This document shows positions 34,408 through 41,355 of a stretch of 64,000 bases of DNA, one piece after another. Under the pieces are notes generated by a model. The model saw only the letters and a program-made list of their open reading frames with translations. It ran no database searches and was not told the origin of the DNA. The stretch comes from Planctomycetota bacterium (lineage in GTDB: Bacteria > Planctomycetota > JAJSAM01 > JAJVHW01): positions 105,690 through 169,689 of the forward strand of contig JAJRPF010000072.1 of NCBI GenBank assembly GCA_024280885.1, in the 5' to 3' direction. Positions within the stretch are counted from its first letter, which is position 1; the number at the start of each line of letters is the position of its first letter. The translations under genes and the position numbers were made by a program.

Positions 34408-35190
34408 TCACTGGATGTCGAGCAGGCGCCGTACGCCGCCGGTCTCGCCCGCAACGCGCACGATCAGCGGCCAGTTGGCGCGCACGTAGCCCTGGGAGTG
34501 TGCGATGTGATTGCGCATCTTGGACCATTCCTTCATGCGTCGTTCGGCGGCCCGTCGCGACGCGAAGTGGAAGAAAGCGCGCACGTCTTCGTGACGGGCC
34601 ATGAGGTTGCCGAGGTCCTCGAATTGGATGCAATCGAGCGCGTCCACCGTCTCCCCGCGGCGAGCGCGTTCGTCGGTCATTGCCCGTGCCCGCTTTGCGC
34701 GCGCCGGCGAGAGCAACTCCATCCACGCATCCCCCTCGTGGCGATTGCGCACGATGTTGCGGAGCCCCGTCTCGATGAGCGTGAGGATGCCGAAGAGCCA
34801 CATCCGTGCGGGCGCCTTCTCAAGATCGTCGCGCGTCGCGATCCCGGCTATTCCGCCGAGTGCGTTGACGAACACGCGCGGGTGCCGGTCGAGTACCAGG
34901 ATCGCTTCGCGCAGGGGCGTTTCCTGGTCGATGATTGCGGTCTCGTCAACGAATTCGATGTCGGCCGGGGCGGCGCCCGGAGCAAGTCGAGCGCAATTGA
35001 CGAAGCCCATGACGAGACCTTCGGCGCGCGCGCCGACGATATCGAATCCGCGCTGTGCCGCGATGCGGATGTACTCGTCGCGCGTTGCGGTGGCGTCGAG
35101 CGAGACCAGCGACTCGGCGATATCACCGATCGTCAGCGCTTGCGTCAGGATGCGTTCCATGGACGCGTAGCCGGAGGGCGTGGAGAGCAT
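34408..35190 (-). CDS. CBS-like protein with C-terminal HEPN-like domain
   Basis: The 260-residue product divides into an N-terminal pair of CBS-like modules and a helical C-terminal domain. The first part (about 10-130) shows ALTIGDIAESLVSLDATATRDEYIRI, IDQETPLREAILVLDRHPRVFV and GIATRDDLEKAPA. The second part contains LFGILTLIETGLRNIVR and ends with MRNHIAHSQ. The Arg-x4-His motif (RNHIAH) is the catalytic signature of HEPN nucleotidase/RNase domains. CBS pairs usually sense adenine nucleotides, so a nucleotide-regulated HEPN enzyme is possible. The assignment of HEPN rests on the motif and helical pattern only. ATG 35160 is an alternative start. Confidence 0.7.
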   Translation of the reverse strand: MLSTPSGYASMERILTQALTIGDIAESLVSLDATATRDEYIRIAAQRGFDIVGARAEGLVMGFVNCARLAPGAAPADIEFVDETAIIDQETPLREAILVLDRHPRVFVNALGGIAGIATRDDLEKAPARMWLFGILTLIETGLRNIVRNRHEGDAWMELLSPARAKRARAMTDERARRGETVDALDCIQFEDLGNLMARHEDVRAFFHFASRRAAERRMKEWSKMRNHIAHSQGYVRANWPLIVRVAGETGGVRRLLDIQ

Positions 35191-35224
35191 GGCGCGACAC
35201 TACAGCGTCGGTGTCGCGTCGGTG

Positions 35225-36001
35225 TCAGTCGAACTTCGTGAAGTCCGGTGGGCGTTTCTCGACGAACGCGCTGAGCGCTTCCCTTGCTTCCGGTGAGACG
35301 AGGCGGGTCGCGAAGATCTCGAGTTCTGTCTCGAGTCGTTCTGTGACCTCTTCGCGAAGTCCGTCGCGCAGGAGTGCGCGCGACGCCCGCAGGGCCGCGG
35401 GCGGCAGCGCGGCCAAGCGCTGGGCGCGATCGAGGGCACGTCCGTAGAGTGCGTCCGGTTCGAGCACTTCGTTGACGATCCCGATCGCGTGCGCGTGCTC
35501 CGCGTCGAACACCTCGCCGAGCAGCAGCAGTTCGGTCGCCCGTTGCAACCCGACGAGACGCGGGAGCAGGAGCGACGACGCCGCCTCGGGGCAGAGACCG
35601 AGTGCGACGAAGGGCAGAGCGAAGACCGCGGAGCGTGACGCGTACACGAGATCGCAATGCAGGAGGAGGGTGGTGCCGATCCCGATGGCGGGGCCTTCGA
35701 CGGCGGCGATCAGCGGCTTCTGCATCTCGGTCAGTGCGTAGAGGAAGCGCACGACGGGGCTGTCCGCGCCCGACGGCGGCGACGCGAGAAAGTCGCGGAG
35801 ATCGTTGCCCGCCGTGAACGCGCCGTCGGTGCCGCGCAGCAAGACGACGCGGACACTCGCGTCGGTCTGCGCCGAGGTCAGTGCGTCGGTGAGCGCCGAG
35901 TACATCGTCGAGGTGAAGGCGTTCTTCTTCTCCGGACGATCGATGGTCACGATCCGGACGGGGCCATCCTGCTCGGTGCGGATCTTCGACGTGTCCGGCA
36001 T
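35225..36001 (-). CDS. Enoyl-CoA hydratase/isomerase family protein
   Basis: The 258-residue crotonase-fold enzyme has VRIVTIDRPEKKNAF at the N-terminus. AFTAGNDLRDF supplies the first oxyanion-hole amide and VEGPAIGIGTTLLLHCDLVYAS the second. The LGLCPEAASSLLLPRLVG block has one acidic residue where hydratases carry a catalytic Glu. FTAGNDL and CPEA resemble the delta3,delta2-enoyl-CoA isomerase/PaaG side of the family more than a classical hydratase, so the exact reaction is open. It would act in fatty-acid or aromatic CoA-thioester breakdown and stands alone without other beta-oxidation genes here. Confidence 0.88.
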   Translation of the reverse strand: MPDTSKIRTEQDGPVRIVTIDRPEKKNAFTSTMYSALTDALTSAQTDASVRVVLLRGTDGAFTAGNDLRDFLASPPSGADSPVVRFLYALTEMQKPLIAAVEGPAIGIGTTLLLHCDLVYASRSAVFALPFVALGLCPEAASSLLLPRLVGLQRATELLLLGEVFDAEHAHAIGIVNEVLEPDALYGRALDRAQRLAALPPAALRASRALLRDGLREEVTERLETELEIFATRLVSPEAREALSAFVEKRPPDFTKFD

Positions 36002-36061
36002 CAGAGAGCCCCTCCTGTTGCGGTGGTCTCGCGACCGTCGTTCAACGCGTCCGTCAACGCG

Positions 36062-36652
36062 TCAGTAGTTCGCGGGGAAGAGGCGCCGCTCGACAGCCTC
36101 GATCGCGATGTGCAGCACCTTGATGTGGATTTCCTGGATGCGATCCGAGGTTGTGGCGTACGGCACCACGATCGCGACGTCGCAGAGCGCTTTCATGGGG
36201 CCGCCGCCCTTGCCGAGCACTCCGACGACCGTGATCCCGCGTGCTTGGGCCTCCTCGCACGCCGCGAGCACGTTCGGCGAGTTGCCGCTGGTCGAGAGCG
36301 CGACGAGCAGGTCGCCGCGGCGCCCGTAGGCCTCGACCATCCGCGCGAAGACGCGCTCGTAGCCGAAGTCGTTGGCGATGCAGGTCAGATGGCTCGGATC
36401 GCTGAACGCAATGGCGGGGAGCGCGTCGCGATCGCCGCGGAAGCGCCCGGTCCACTCTTCCGCGAAGTGCATCGCGTCGCACATGCTGCCGCCGTTGCCA
36501 CACGAGAGCAGGCGTCCGCCCGCCGTGAGCGTCGCGTGGGCGGCGTCGGCGAAGGCGCGCACTCCGGCCAGGCACGCTTCGTCGGCCAGAAACGCTGCCA
36601 GGGTCGCCTTTGACTCCTCGAATGACGCGCGGATGGGGTCGGTCTGGCTCAT
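36062..36652 (-). CDS. gmhA: SIS-domain phosphosugar isomerase (GmhA-like)
   Basis: The 196-residue product has the GmhA arrangement. LLSCGNGGSMCDAMHFAEEWTGRFR contains the sugar-phosphate loop and the His/Glu pair that binds zinc in GmhA. ALSTSGNSPNVLAA is the SIS phosphate-binding loop. IQEIHIKVLHIAIEAVE near the C-terminus carries the third conserved His. The family converts sedoheptulose 7-phosphate to D-glycero-heptose 7-phosphate for LPS core or S-layer glycan, so it may serve envelope synthesis. The frame stays open for another 1.6 kb upstream, antisense to the MscS gene, but the family begins at ATG 36652. Confidence 0.88.
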   Translation of the reverse strand: MSQTDPIRASFEESKATLAAFLADEACLAGVRAFADAAHATLTAGGRLLSCGNGGSMCDAMHFAEEWTGRFRGDRDALPAIAFSDPSHLTCIANDFGYERVFARMVEAYGRRGDLLVALSTSGNSPNVLAACEEAQARGITVVGVLGKGGGPMKALCDVAIVVPYATTSDRIQEIHIKVLHIAIEAVERRLFPANY

Positions 36653-36727
36653 GGGGAGAAGGTAACTCGCGAGCGTCGGGGTCGCGCGAGTTTCGCGGTG
36701 GAGCGTGCGTCTGCTCGAATCCCTCGC

Positions 36728-38518
36728 ATGTGGGAACGAATACGCTACGCCATCGCCGCTCTGCTCCTCTTCGTCGCCGTCATGGTGATGGTGGAGTCCG
36801 TCTCTGCGCAGGAGAACGATCCTGCGGGAAAGCCCCTCCCCGTCGGACGGAACTCTCCGCGCGCCACGGTCTTTGGGTTCCTGAACGCGATGGACGACAT
36901 CGTCGGTGAGCGGATTTCCGCTTCCGACATCCCGGCCACCCGCGCACGCGCGCTCGGCTGCCTTGACATGGACGGTCTGGACGGGCCGGACGCGGAACGG
37001 CAACGTGCGGCAGCGTGGGACGTTGCGCTGCGCCTCCACACCGTGTTTGCCTTCGCCGGACGGCCACGTTCGAGTGAGGTGCCGGACTCGGCGGGGATCG
37101 GCGAGGCGCTGTCCTGGGCCTATCCCACGCGCAACGGCGAACTGACGGTCGCTCGCAGAGACCGAGGCTGGCTCTTCACGAAGGACACGCTGAACTCCAC
37201 GCGGCGGATCATCACGCTCTTCCAGGAGCAGGGCGCTGCGACGGTCGAGCTCAACACCGTCGGCGATCAAGTCCGGGAGCGCTTCCCCGCACTCGCCCGG
37301 CGCGCGCTCTTTCTCGAGCACTGGCAGTGGCTGGGTCTGGCGCTGCTCGCACTCCTCGCGTGGCTGGGCCATCGGGTGGTCGGCTACGTGATGGCTACCG
37401 TCGTCGGCGGCATTCTCGGCAAGCGTGGCTGGCTGGGCGGTGCGGCCGATGCGGCGCGGCATGCCGGACGTCCGGCCGGGCTCTTCGCCGTGGCGTTCCT
37501 GCTTGCGTTCCTGGGCCCGATGCTGGAACTCCCGGTCTCGCCCACGGATCTCAACAAATGGGTCGTGGTGATCGGCTCCAAGCTCTTCGCATCGCTCGGC
37601 GCCGTGCTCATCCTCTACCGGCTCTCCGACGTGGTGGGCGCCCGCCTCACAATCGCCGCCGAGGGGACCGAATCGAAGCTCGACGACCAGCTCGTTCCGC
37701 TGATCCGCAAGAGCATGAAGATCCTGGTCACGGTGGGGGGCGCGCTCTTCATCCTCGACAACCTCGAGGCGGATATCTGGTCGCTTCTTGCCGGCGCGGG
37801 GGTTGCGGGCGTCGCGTTCGCGTTCGCGGCGCAGGACACGATCAAGAACCTCTTCGGGTCGCTCACGGTGTTTCTCGACCGGCCCTTCCACGTGGGCGAC
37901 TGGGTCATCGTCGGCGGCGTCGAGGGCACCGTCGAGGAGGTCGGCTTCCGCTCGACCCGCGTCCGGACCTTCTACCACTCGCTCGTCAGCGTCCCGAACA
38001 GCAATCTCGTGGACGGCATCGTCGATAATATGGGGCTGCGTCAGTACCGCCGCTTCAAGACGACGATCGGTATCCGCTACGACACGCCGCCCAAGCGCAT
38101 CGAGGCGTTCTGCCACGGCATTCGCCGAATCGTCCGCAACAACGAGCACATGCGTCAGGACTACTTCGAGGTGTACCTGAACGATTGGGGCCCCTCGTCG
38201 CTGAACATCCTCGTCTACGTCTTTTTCGACGTGCCGGATTGGGACGCCGAACTCCGCGAGCGCCAGAACTTCATGCTCGAAGTCATTCGTCTCGCCCATG
38301 AACTTGGCATCGGCTTCGCGTTCCCGACCCGCACGCTCGAGGTCGAGGCCACGCCCGAGCGGCCTGCATCCGCCCCGAACCGGCGCACCGACGACGAACT
38401 GTCCGAAGTCACCGACCGCTTCGGTCGCAGCGGAGACCTGGCCCGCCCCGGGGGAACCGAGCGCTTCTCCTCCCGCTCGCGCGGCGGCGGTGAAGAGGAG
38501 GCCCGAGGCGGCGAATAG
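36728..38518 (+). CDS. MscS-family mechanosensitive channel with extra N-terminal domain
   Basis: The 596-residue product has a signal peptide (MWERIRYAIAALLLF...VSAQ) and a periplasmic domain to ~190. Several helices (about 205-330) lead into the MscS core. The pore helix is GVAGVAFAFAAQDTIKNLFGSLTVFLDRPF, followed by HVGDWVIVGGVEGTVEEVGFRSTRVRTFYHSLVSVPNSNLV, the beta-domain signature. The cytoplasmic vestibule continues to ~560. It should release solutes on hypo-osmotic shock. It is divergent from gmhA with a 75-base gap. ATG 36728 is chosen over the ORF start at 36698 because it starts the signal peptide. Confidence 0.92.
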   Translation: MWERIRYAIAALLLFVAVMVMVESVSAQENDPAGKPLPVGRNSPRATVFGFLNAMDDIVGERISASDIPATRARALGCLDMDGLDGPDAERQRAAAWDVALRLHTVFAFAGRPRSSEVPDSAGIGEALSWAYPTRNGELTVARRDRGWLFTKDTLNSTRRIITLFQEQGAATVELNTVGDQVRERFPALARRALFLEHWQWLGLALLALLAWLGHRVVGYVMATVVGGILGKRGWLGGAADAARHAGRPAGLFAVAFLLAFLGPMLELPVSPTDLNKWVVVIGSKLFASLGAVLILYRLSDVVGARLTIAAEGTESKLDDQLVPLIRKSMKILVTVGGALFILDNLEADIWSLLAGAGVAGVAFAFAAQDTIKNLFGSLTVFLDRPFHVGDWVIVGGVEGTVEEVGFRSTRVRTFYHSLVSVPNSNLVDGIVDNMGLRQYRRFKTTIGIRYDTPPKRIEAFCHGIRRIVRNNEHMRQDYFEVYLNDWGPSSLNILVYVFFDVPDWDAELRERQNFMLEVIRLAHELGIGFAFPTRTLEVEATPERPASAPNRRTDDELSEVTDRFGRSGDLARPGGTERFSSRSRGGGEEEARGGE

Positions 38519-38627
38519 CGCTTTCTAGCGATCGCGGACGGACGTTCGCAGCCCGCGCGTGGGCTCGCCTCCCGCATCCCTCATGTGGAGTGGGATGTGG
38601 AGCGGGGTGGGGGAGTACAAATGAGGC

Positions 38628-39602
38628 ATGAGCGTCCACGATGAATTCCGCGCACCACTCGTGACGATGGTGCGTTCCGCCGGTCGGATCTGTCGCCGCG
38701 TGCAGAGCGAGCTCTGTGCTGCGGACTCGGTGGATAAGGAGGATCGGAGCCCCGTCACCGTGGCCGACCTGGCCGGGCAGGCACTGATCTCGCATCTCCT
38801 GGCCGAGGCTTATCCCGACCTGCCGCTCGTCGGCGAAGAGGACAGCACGCCGTTGCGCGCCGATCCTGCGCTGCTTGCGAGCGTGATCGACCGCGTGCGG
38901 ACCGAGTGGCCGGATGCGGATGAGGAGGCGGTGCTTACGGCGATCGACCGCGGCAGTGCCGAGGGCGGCGCCACCGGGCGCTACTTCACGCTCGATCCGA
39001 TCGACGGCACGAAGGGCTTCCTGCGCGGCGATCAATACGCCGTGGCGCTGGCGCTCGTCGAGGACGGCGTGCCCGCGGTGGGCGTGCTCGGGTGCCCGAA
39101 CCTCCCCCATCCGAGCGGTGAGAAAGGGCTCGTGCTGGTGGCCGTCCTGGGCGGCGGAACGATGACGCTGCCGCTCGATGGCGAGGCGACCGAGGGGCCG
39201 CTCTGCCGCGTGTCCGATCGCACCGACTCCGAGGCGATCCGCATGTGCGAGTCCGTCGAAGCAGCCCACACTGCCCAGGGCGACTCGGCGACCGTCGCGG
39301 GAGAACTCGGCATCCACGCCAAGCCCGTGCGGATCGACAGCCAGGCCAAATACGCCGTCCTCGCTCTCGGCGATGCCGAGATCTATCTGCGCATCCCGAC
39401 CAATCCTCGCCGTCGCGAGAAGATCTGGGACCACGCCGCCGGGTCGATCGTCGTCACGGAGGCCGGAGGCTCGGTCACCGATCTCGACGGCAAGGCGCTG
39501 GACTTCGGTCAGGGCCGGACACTCGCGGTCAATCGTGGCATCGTCGCCTCGAACGGCCACGTGCACGATCGCGTGGTCCACGCCCTCCGCGTGATCGCGT
39601 AG
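38628..39602 (+). CDS. Inositol monophosphatase-family enzyme, 3'(2'),5'-bisphosphate nucleotidase type
   Basis: The 324-residue Mg-dependent, Li-sensitive-type phosphatase carries VTVADLAGQALI, LVGEEDS (first metal-ligand Glu), and the signature LDPIDGTKGFLRGDQYAVALAL, whose DPIDGT-K-GF pattern is that of Hal2/CysQ-like nucleotidases rather than IMPase proper. WDHAAGSIVVTEAGG near the C-terminus provides the last ligand Asp. The insertion after LVGEEDS (about 80-115) is also typical of Hal2. It would hydrolyse 3'-phosphoadenosine 5'-phosphate from sulfate assimilation. The stop codon lies within the hairpin at 39600-39646. Confidence 0.88.
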   Translation: MSVHDEFRAPLVTMVRSAGRICRRVQSELCAADSVDKEDRSPVTVADLAGQALISHLLAEAYPDLPLVGEEDSTPLRADPALLASVIDRVRTEWPDADEEAVLTAIDRGSAEGGATGRYFTLDPIDGTKGFLRGDQYAVALALVEDGVPAVGVLGCPNLPHPSGEKGLVLVAVLGGGTMTLPLDGEATEGPLCRVSDRTDSEAIRMCESVEAAHTAQGDSATVAGELGIHAKPVRIDSQAKYAVLALGDAEIYLRIPTNPRRREKIWDHAAGSIVVTEAGGSVTDLDGKALDFGQGRTLAVNRGIVASNGHVHDRVVHALRVIA

Positions 39603-39646
39603 CGGATGTGATGCGGTGAGCGGAGCTCACCGCATCACATCCGCTA
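39600..39646 (+). terminator. 22-bp perfect hairpin overlapping the stop codon
   Basis: TAGCGGATGTGATGCGGTGAG plus C (39600-39621), loop GGA, then the exact complement (39625-39646). The TAG is the stop codon of the bisphosphate nucleotidase. No U-run follows. A hairpin with the same outer arms (TAGCGG/CCGCTA) and GC-GGA-GC tip overlaps the stop of the HEAT gene at 52195-52233. Confidence 0.7.
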
Positions 39647-39663
39647 CGCGAGCTATCTTGTTT

Positions 39664-39990
39664 GTGCTGACTCCGTCGGCACACGTTATCTCGTTTGTGT
39701 CGCCTCCGGCTCCCCGCTCGCTCTCGCTCGCATGTTCGGCTGCCGTCGCGGCTCCGGCTGCTTCTTGCGTTGGGGTCGCCTCCGGCTCCCCCCGCTCGCT
39801 CGCGCTCGCATGTTCGGCTGCCGTCGCGGCTCCGGCTGCTTCAACCGGGTCTGCGCTCGGAGGTCGTGGCCGCGCATTGGGTCGGATCCTCGACGTGGCA
39901 GTGCGCCCGTCGCGAGGGCTGGTTTCGCAGGCGGAATCCGCTCCCTGCGCCTCACCGCGAGTGTCACGTCGTGAGCGGAGCTCACGACCC
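39664..39990 (+). repeat. Short hairpin and tandem repeats of the composite intergenic cassette, copy 1
   Basis: GTGCTGAC-TCC-GTCGGCAC (39664-39682) is a hairpin. It is followed by two 76-bp-period direct repeats from 39700 and 39776 (TCGCCTCCGGCTCCC, then CATGTTCGGCTGC, GGCTCCGGCTGCTTC). A segment with GTTTCGCAGGCGGA and CTCCCTGCGCCTCAC comes next, then the hairpin GTCGTGAGC-GGA-GCTCACGAC (39968-39988). The same parts recur in order at 52243-52680. The 1046 bases from 39603 to 40648 contain no convincing gene. Confidence 0.75.
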
Positions 39991-40111
39991 GCCACTCGCT
40001 CTCGTTTCCGGCGTTGTTGTGGGGGTGGGGCTTTCTTGCCGTCGCTGTCGCGGGGCGTCTCGCGGCCCCGATGGGGGCGTTGGCCCTCGCCACCTCTGCG
40101 CCCTCATCAGA

Positions 40112-40218
40112 CAGACCGGGTCTCCTTTCGCGCCTCTTCACCGACGTTGCAGTCCTGGCTCGAACCGGGATCCCGGCCCGTCGCCAGGCCGAAAAGGCGC
40201 GAAAGCAGACCCGGTCTG
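40112..40218. repeat. 107-bp palindromic repeat, copy 1
   Basis: CAGACCGGGTCT (40112-40123) and AGACCCGGTCTG (40207-40218) form the outer stem. Within it lie TTTCGCGCCT/AGGCGCGAAA, CCTGGC/GCCAGG and the central palindrome CCGGGATCCCGG. The whole folds as one long hairpin. Copy 2 at 52957-53063 has the same length and differs at five positions. A half copy (ACCGGGTCTGCTTTCGCGCC) is at about 40293. Confidence 0.8.
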
Positions 40219-40411
40219 GGCGTCTTGAGGGGCGACCCCGTCAGGCCGTCTTCCTCTGGCCCTCCTCCCTCCTCCGATCCCTTGGGACCATACCGGGTCT
40301 GCTTTCGCGCCTTTTGAGCCTGGGAATCGTCGCGACGAGCGTTCTAGCGTGGATCGGGTGCGCCGCCGACACAGTGCCGTGTCTCGCGGCATCGGCCCTC
40401 GCCACCTCCAA

Positions 40412-40512
40412 GACCGGGTCGGCCTTTGGGCCTTATAGCCTCAACTGTCGCATATCGCCCTGCGGCCTCGGTCGAGGTGTTGAGGCTATAAGGCCCAAAG
40501 GCCGACCCGGTC
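40412..40512. repeat. Perfect 34-bp inverted repeat, 101 bp
   Basis: GACCGGGTCGGCCTTTGGGC... (40412-40445) is matched exactly by its complement at 40479-40512 around a 33-base loop. Outer bases (GACCGGGT/ACCCGGTC) match those of the 107-bp element, while the inner sequence (CTTATAGCCTCAAC) is different and strikingly AT-richer. CAGGCCGCTCTTC follows, a string shared with about 34015 and 40238. Confidence 0.85.
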
Positions 40513-40648
40513 AGGCCGCTCTTCTGCTGCCTCCATTCCCCCGATCAACCGAGGGGAGTCGCGATCCACCCTGATCTCCCAATCCCAATCCCCGTCCGTC
40601 CCCGGCTGTCCCCGCAATCGCCTACCGTCTTCCCATGGTGGCGATGTC

Positions 40649-41269
40649 ATGATCCTCTCCGCGTTGGAACTCGTCGCGCTCGCCGCGGGCGTCGGAACCG
40701 GCGGCTTCGTGCTGGCGCGCTTTCTTGATGCACGCGCCGCCCGTGAGTTCCACGAAGTGCGTGAGGGGCTACTGCACGACCTCGATCAGGTCCGGCGACG
40801 GCTCGGCGCTAGTCGCTCCGAGATCGTCGCCCTCGAGCGCGGTGTGCGTGCGGAGCGCGAGGAGATCGAGCGGCTGGATGCCCAGTTGATCTCTGCGGAA
40901 CTGGAGCGGAACGACCTGCGCGCGCGCCTCGCCCGACGGACGGCCCCGGGGGCAGCGCGGCGGCTGACCGCCACCAATGGCACGGCGTCCAGCGCGGTTG
41001 GATCGGCAGCGCCGCGCCCGCCGCACGAGGATGATCTCGAACGCATCCGGGGGATCGGGCCGACGATCGCGCGGCGACTGCGGGCTCACGGCGTGCGGGC
41101 GTTCGGCGACATCGTGGCGTGGAGCACGGCGGATCTGGAGCGCGTTGCCGCGGCGGTCCGGGTTCCCGTCGGGCGCATCCTGCGCGATCGCTGGGGCGAG
41201 CAGGCGACTCTGCTACAGCAACCTCGCGACGCGGCGGGGGCCAAGGCCGGCGTCGCTATTCCAGCCTGA
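40649..41269 (+). CDS. Membrane-anchored coiled-coil protein with helix-hairpin-helix domain
   Basis: The 206-residue product has one N-terminal membrane helix (about 3-24, SALELVALAAGVGTGGFVLA) and a long charged coiled coil (about 28-95, EFHEVREGLLHDLDQVRRRLG...ERGVRAEREEIERLDAQL). A linker leads to a C-terminal helix-hairpin-helix fold (about 126-165): EDDLERIRGIGPTIARRLRAHGVRAFGDIVAWS. The RIRGIGP...L...G pattern is shared with ligases and many stand-alone membrane proteins that carry this domain next to coiled coils. It may bind DNA or protein at the membrane. Function is unknown. It follows the repeat region. Confidence 0.82.
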   Translation: MILSALELVALAAGVGTGGFVLARFLDARAAREFHEVREGLLHDLDQVRRRLGASRSEIVALERGVRAEREEIERLDAQLISAELERNDLRARLARRTAPGAARRLTATNGTASSAVGSAAPRPPHEDDLERIRGIGPTIARRLRAHGVRAFGDIVAWSTADLERVAAAVRVPVGRILRDRWGEQATLLQQPRDAAGAKAGVAIPA

Positions 41270-41355
41270 AGGCGTGCGTTGGAATGCAAGACGGCCCAGC
41301 GGCGGTGTGACGATGCTTCGTTGCGCGAGCCGGTTGGGGGCTCCCTATCTCCTCG

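Noticed and set aside
36653..38299. A reading frame that extends the gmhA-like gene by 1.6 kb upstream on the minus strand
   Set aside because: It is fully antisense to the well-supported MscS channel gene, low in normal protein features, and the isomerase family begins at 36652. It is a product of GC-biased third positions.
40140..40190. A tRNA T-arm-like GGTTCGAGCC on the minus strand inside the 107-bp element
   Set aside because: The 5-bp T-stem does not pair, and no anticodon or D arm is found at the right distance. It is explained by the palindrome around CCGGGATCCCGG.
39603..40574. Several 130-230-residue open frames in the repeat region
   Set aside because: They are Arg/Pro/Ser-rich translations of the repeats, appear in all frames, and similar peptides arise at the 52-kb copy only where the DNA repeat is shared.
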